DNA of 64,000 nucleotides from positions 17,688,001 through 17,752,000 of the forward strand of contig NC_092312.1 in the NCBI RefSeq assembly GCF_036785885.1. Reading direction: 5' to 3'. Source of the DNA: Coffea arabica. Taxonomy: Eukaryota > Streptophyta > Magnoliopsida > Gentianales > Rubiaceae. Positions 60,463-64,000 of this stretch are shown in pieces; within the stretch, counting starts at the first letter, position 1; every line of letters begins with the position of its first letter. The notes beneath the pieces are model-generated. The model made no database searches. It was not told where the DNA came from and saw only the letters and a list, made by a program, of their open reading frames with translations. The translations under genes were made by a program, and so were the position numbers.

Positions 60463-61039
60463 AGCACCGGCATACTGGCCTTTCTTTTTTTGTTTGCTAT
60501 AAATCTCACTCACATACGGGCCAGGTTCAATGCATCTTTGTGTTTTCCATCTTTCCCCGGTTGAATATGGAGCCATGTAGGGTCGAGATATTTTCCTCGT
60601 CAAATTCTCAGTCCGCAATTTCCTATCCTTCCCAGACAAAGAAAGGGAAGAAAAAAAAAAAGAAAAGAAAAGAAAAGCGTGAGATTTTCCACACTTTCAA
60701 TCACCAATAAAGCATTAAAGCCAATAGCCAATCACAATAATAATGTCTGAAAAAATGATGGCGTGCTCCATGTTGCCGGTGGTGGGACTGTCCAAGGATT
60801 CCAATTCTCTTTCTGTTTCCCTGTAGTCTTAGTTCACAGTTCCAAACCTACGAAAGTCAGTAGAGGAATAAGACTCGGCATCCAACGCCGTCCTTTCATG
60901 CCCCTTCTCTCCACTGGAACAAAGCTCTTCTATAATAGTATCTAATAAAGAGAACCCCATCTTCTTCCTTTGAAGCCGCTCTCACAGCTTTCCCAGCCCT
61001 TCGCGTCAATTTCAATCCCTCAGCGGCTGCCGAGATATA
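60463..61039 (+). promoter_or_regulatory. Methylthioribose kinase promoter and leader
   Basis: The purine-rich stretch at 60640-60680 and the pyrimidine-rich leader from about 60940 lead into the ATG at 61040. No canonical TATA box close to a likely start site was picked out. Confidence 0.45.
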
Positions 61040-63257
61040 ATGGCATCAGATGGGTTCCGGCCCCTGGACGAGAAATCTCTGTTGGAGTACCTCAAGGCCA
61101 CCCCCGTTTTAGCAGAGAAGCTTGGGAACCAATTCGAAGACTTGCAAATCAAAGAAGTTGGTGATGGCAATCTCAACTTTGTCTACATTGTTGTTGGCCG
61201 CTCTGGATCCTTTGTCATCAAACAGGTTAAAAAAAAAAATCACCTTTTTTCTGTCCTTAACATCTTTCTCTTCTCTTCTATCAGTCTTTTTTGCTTTTTT
61301 TTTTCTTTTTCAATTATTTCCATCTACTTTAATTGAAGTTATTAGTCGGTTTATTTAAGTCCCTCCTAAACCATGTTTTCTTTTTGCTGTTCTGATCCGT
61401 GTTGGCGAAGGAACTGTTGAATACTAGTTATGAACGATGTTGTGCTTCCGTTGATTTGTTAAAAATTTAAGCTTTACACGAGAATAGGAGTAACTTATTT
61501 GTACTCTTATTGCAAGATGAATTTATTGTTGCTGTGGCTGACTTGAGAGTGGCAAGCATTATAGCCCGATTTTTTGTTTTTTGCTGATTTCTAGATACTG
61601 GACGGTGCTTCTGTGCTGCAATTTGTGCATCTTCTCAACTAATTATGGAACTAGTATATAAGAATGTGAAAATTTTGAGGTACAGATTTGGCTCAAGTTT
61701 TGAGGCGAAATGCCAGGGTTAGACTCTTGTAACTGTCACTTTGCAGCACCTAGCCCCCTTTCCCCTGAATGTGCTCGAAAAATAATTAGAAATATAAACT
61801 TGGTTATGGCACTCAATGGTTTTGCGGATAAATGGTTCTCCCTCCATCTGTGGGTGGGAAATCCGTTTTTCTTTTCTTCCGACGTTTTCAATGTATTTTG
61901 CATCTGCAGGCTCTTCCGTATATCCGTTGTATTGGGGAATCATGGCCAATGACAAAAGAGCGTGCTTATTTTGAAGCTAGGACACTGAGAGAGCATAGGC
62001 GTGTGTGTCCTGATCAGACTCCTGAGGTCTATCATTTCGACCGTGCAATGTGTGTGATAGGCATGCGCTACATTGAGCCGCCTCATATAATACTCAGAAA
62101 AGGACTGATCGCTGGCAAAGAGTACCCATTGCTTGCAGAACACATATCGAACTTCATGGCTAAAACTCTTTTCTTCTCCTCTCTTCTTTACCTTACCACT
62201 ACCGAACACAAGCATGCAGGTAAAAGATCTTGATGGTAATTAGGTTAATCTAGGCATTTTTTTTATCCTCTAGATGATGGAATTAACCTTTCATATGTGT
62301 TCTCCTCAAGTATTAGTTGCTCCCGTGTCCACTCTCTGTGAATGGTGTGTTTCAGCCATTTAGTTTGTTCTACAAAAAAGAACTTGAAGAATTATCCAAC
62401 TTAATTAAAATTACCGTCCCTTATAGTAGCTCAGTTTACAAACAGTTTTTAATCAAGAGACCTGATACTGCACTATACATTACGTCAGTATGATCTTCTG
62501 CCAAACCTTTGATTAGCACACTTAATCTTTGACTTGGAGTGTCAGTTGCCAACATTCTGATTTGGTCCATTTAGATTTTAGTTGATTGTGCATTTGGTAA
62601 GTATTTGTTGGTTATCAAAATAAGAAAAGAAGTGAAAAGAAAAAAGGATTTGTTGGCTATCAAAATAAAAATCATTGTTGCTCAGCATTTCTAATGATTA
62701 TTGACCATATAGTCATGTTTTCTTCTTGTCTGTAATTCATTTGTCGCCTAATGCTTTATGCAGTTGCTGAATTCTGTGGAAATGTGGAGCTTTGCAGACT
62801 AACTGAGCAAGTGGTTTTTTCTGACCCTTACAAGGTCTCTCAGTATAACCATTGGACATCTCCTTATCTTGATAGTGATGCAGAGGCAGTTCGGCAAGAT
62901 AATATATTGAAGCTTGAAGTTGCAGAGCTGAAGTCCAAGTACTTCTGGAACCAGTCTACTTCTCATTAATAGCATTCTTCTTGTAACAAACCTCTTTTTG
63001 CTTATCATAATACTCTTCTTTCTGATTAAGTTCGCTTTCTAATTTGTATATGCAGATTTTGCGAGAGAACCCAAGCTCTCATCCATGGTGACCTTCATAC
63101 AGGTTCTATCATGGTTACTAGCAAGTCTACTCAAGTTATAGATCCAGAATTTTCTTTCTACGGGCCGATGGGATTTGATGTTGGAGCTTTTATTGGAAAC
63201 TTAATCCTGGCTTATTTTGCACAAGATGGACATGCAAATGAGGGAAATGACAGAAAG
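61040..63257 (+). CDS. MTK: S-methyl-5-thioribose kinase, N-terminal 291 residues
   Basis: Four exons are in the window: 61040-61225, 61910-62219, 62764-62938, 63056-63257, ending in phase 0 before an intron that runs past the window. The enzyme phosphorylates methylthioribose with ATP in the methionine salvage (Yang) cycle, recycling the methylthio group released by ethylene, polyamine and nicotianamine synthesis. The N-terminus [22 protein letters not shown] is typical of plant enzymes. [13 protein letters not shown] is the ATP-binding glycine-rich loop, [11 protein letters not shown] (about 234-244) the catalytic loop, and [19 protein letters not shown] (from about 251) the metal-binding Asp253 region. 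Family length is about 410-420, so roughly 120-130 residues lie outside. All four exons join GT-AG in frame. Confidence 0.95.
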
Positions 63258-63576
63258 GTAAGTCCAAGTTCTTGTTATTGGAAGCGTTCTAAGTTCTTTA
63301 CTACGGTTTGTTTTTTTCCTTTGTCATTCATTATCTTATTATTCTATTCTTCTTAGTGTTGGGTGTTTGAAGACATTTAGTTTGTTCTTTCTGCCTGAAA
63401 TTTTGAAATGGCTTATAATATAGGGTTGACTTCCACAACTCAAATGTGAACTGTTGTGCCCTGTGGATCTCTACTGAGATAGCGTTCTCAGTCACCCTTG
63501 TTTCTAGTATCTTGGCTAGTTAAACTATGCTCGTTTATTTTTCCCAACGTTCAAGTATTACTTGCCCTTTGGCCTT

Positions 63577-63798
63577 GTAGTGATTTTCGTGGCTTTGGCT
63601 ATAAGACAGCTCTGGCCTACCCTTGCTGTGGGAGGGGATGGAATGGCTAAAAAATTGGGGGATTAAAGTTAACATATGTATCATATGTAGTGATTTTCAT
63701 GGCTTTGGCTATAAGACAGCTCTGGCCTACCCTTGCTGTGGGAGGGGATGGAATGGCTAAAAAATTGGGGGATTAAAGTTAACATATGTATCATATAT
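63577..63798. repeat. 110-bp tandem duplication in MTK intron 4
   Basis: Two copies starting GTAGTGATTTTC at 63577 and 63687 are almost identical (a C/T-type difference near the start and one near the end). The duplication lies within the intron after the fourth exon. The near-identity implies it is very young. Confidence 0.95.
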
Positions 63799-64000
63799 AG
63801 GCTTTCTGCCCAATCTGCTTGTGTCTTTTTTCTGCTAAAATATTTGATGCAAAGCCACTGAATATACATGAGGGAGAGAAAAAGGGAGGGAGAGAGAGAG
63901 CGCACAGAGGGCATGTAGCAATCAAAAAGGTTTTGACTTGTTGATATGCGACCACGGTTTGAAGCTAAACTGAACTATGGCTAACAATCCAAATTAATGG

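Overview
The window is nuclear DNA of a flowering plant, a core eudicot and probably an asterid. The evidence is intron-rich, plant-specific genes (chloroplast import protein TIC21, a CAD-type alcohol dehydrogenase, a UGT84-type glucosyltransferase, methylthioribose kinase), AT-rich introns and spacers, and many small plant-type DNA transposons. The exact taxon cannot be fixed by reading alone.

Layout: 497-994 (+) 3' end of TIC21; 1778-2785 (-) CDC123; 3888-8753 (+) tubulin folding cofactor B; 9345-14710 a transposon block (Helitron, Mutator-like element, hAT-like MITE carrying a SINE); 15314-21673 (+) UNC-50; 22219-23021 a rearranged Stowaway MITE; 24552-26912 (-) CAD; 27151-31850 a gene-poor spacer; 31851-35952 (-) organellar-type RNA pseudouridine synthase; 36877-37140 (-) a small secreted-peptide precursor with a PIP-like SGPxxGxGH motif; 37218-43729 a gene-poor spacer with MITEs; 43730-45181 (+) single-exon UGT84-type glucosyltransferase; 45182-50736 a MITE-bearing spacer; 50737-53711 (-) a broken triacylglycerol lipase copy; 55384-59086 (-) its intact tandem copy; 61040 onward (+) S-methyl-5-thioribose kinase, cut by the window end. 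Exon borders were placed by hand from GT-AG (once GC-AG) sites and reading-phase continuity; every complete multi-exon model closes in frame.

The genes are mostly unrelated housekeeping functions (protein import, eIF2 assembly, tubulin folding, Golgi trafficking, RNA modification, methionine salvage) with a few specialised-metabolism and signalling genes (CAD, UGT84, secreted peptide, lipase). There is no operon-like system. As I recall the Arabidopsis map, TIC21, UNC-50 and LIP1 lie close together on chromosome 2, so their order here looks like ancestral microsynteny widened by insertions.

The points most worth attention are the recent tandem lipase duplication (one copy frameshifted, one breakpoint at a MITE end, patchy divergence), a near-perfect long hairpin 5' of the methylthioribose kinase gene, the PIP-like peptide gene, and a Helitron and a Mutator-like element with clear ends. 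I found no convincing new biological system.
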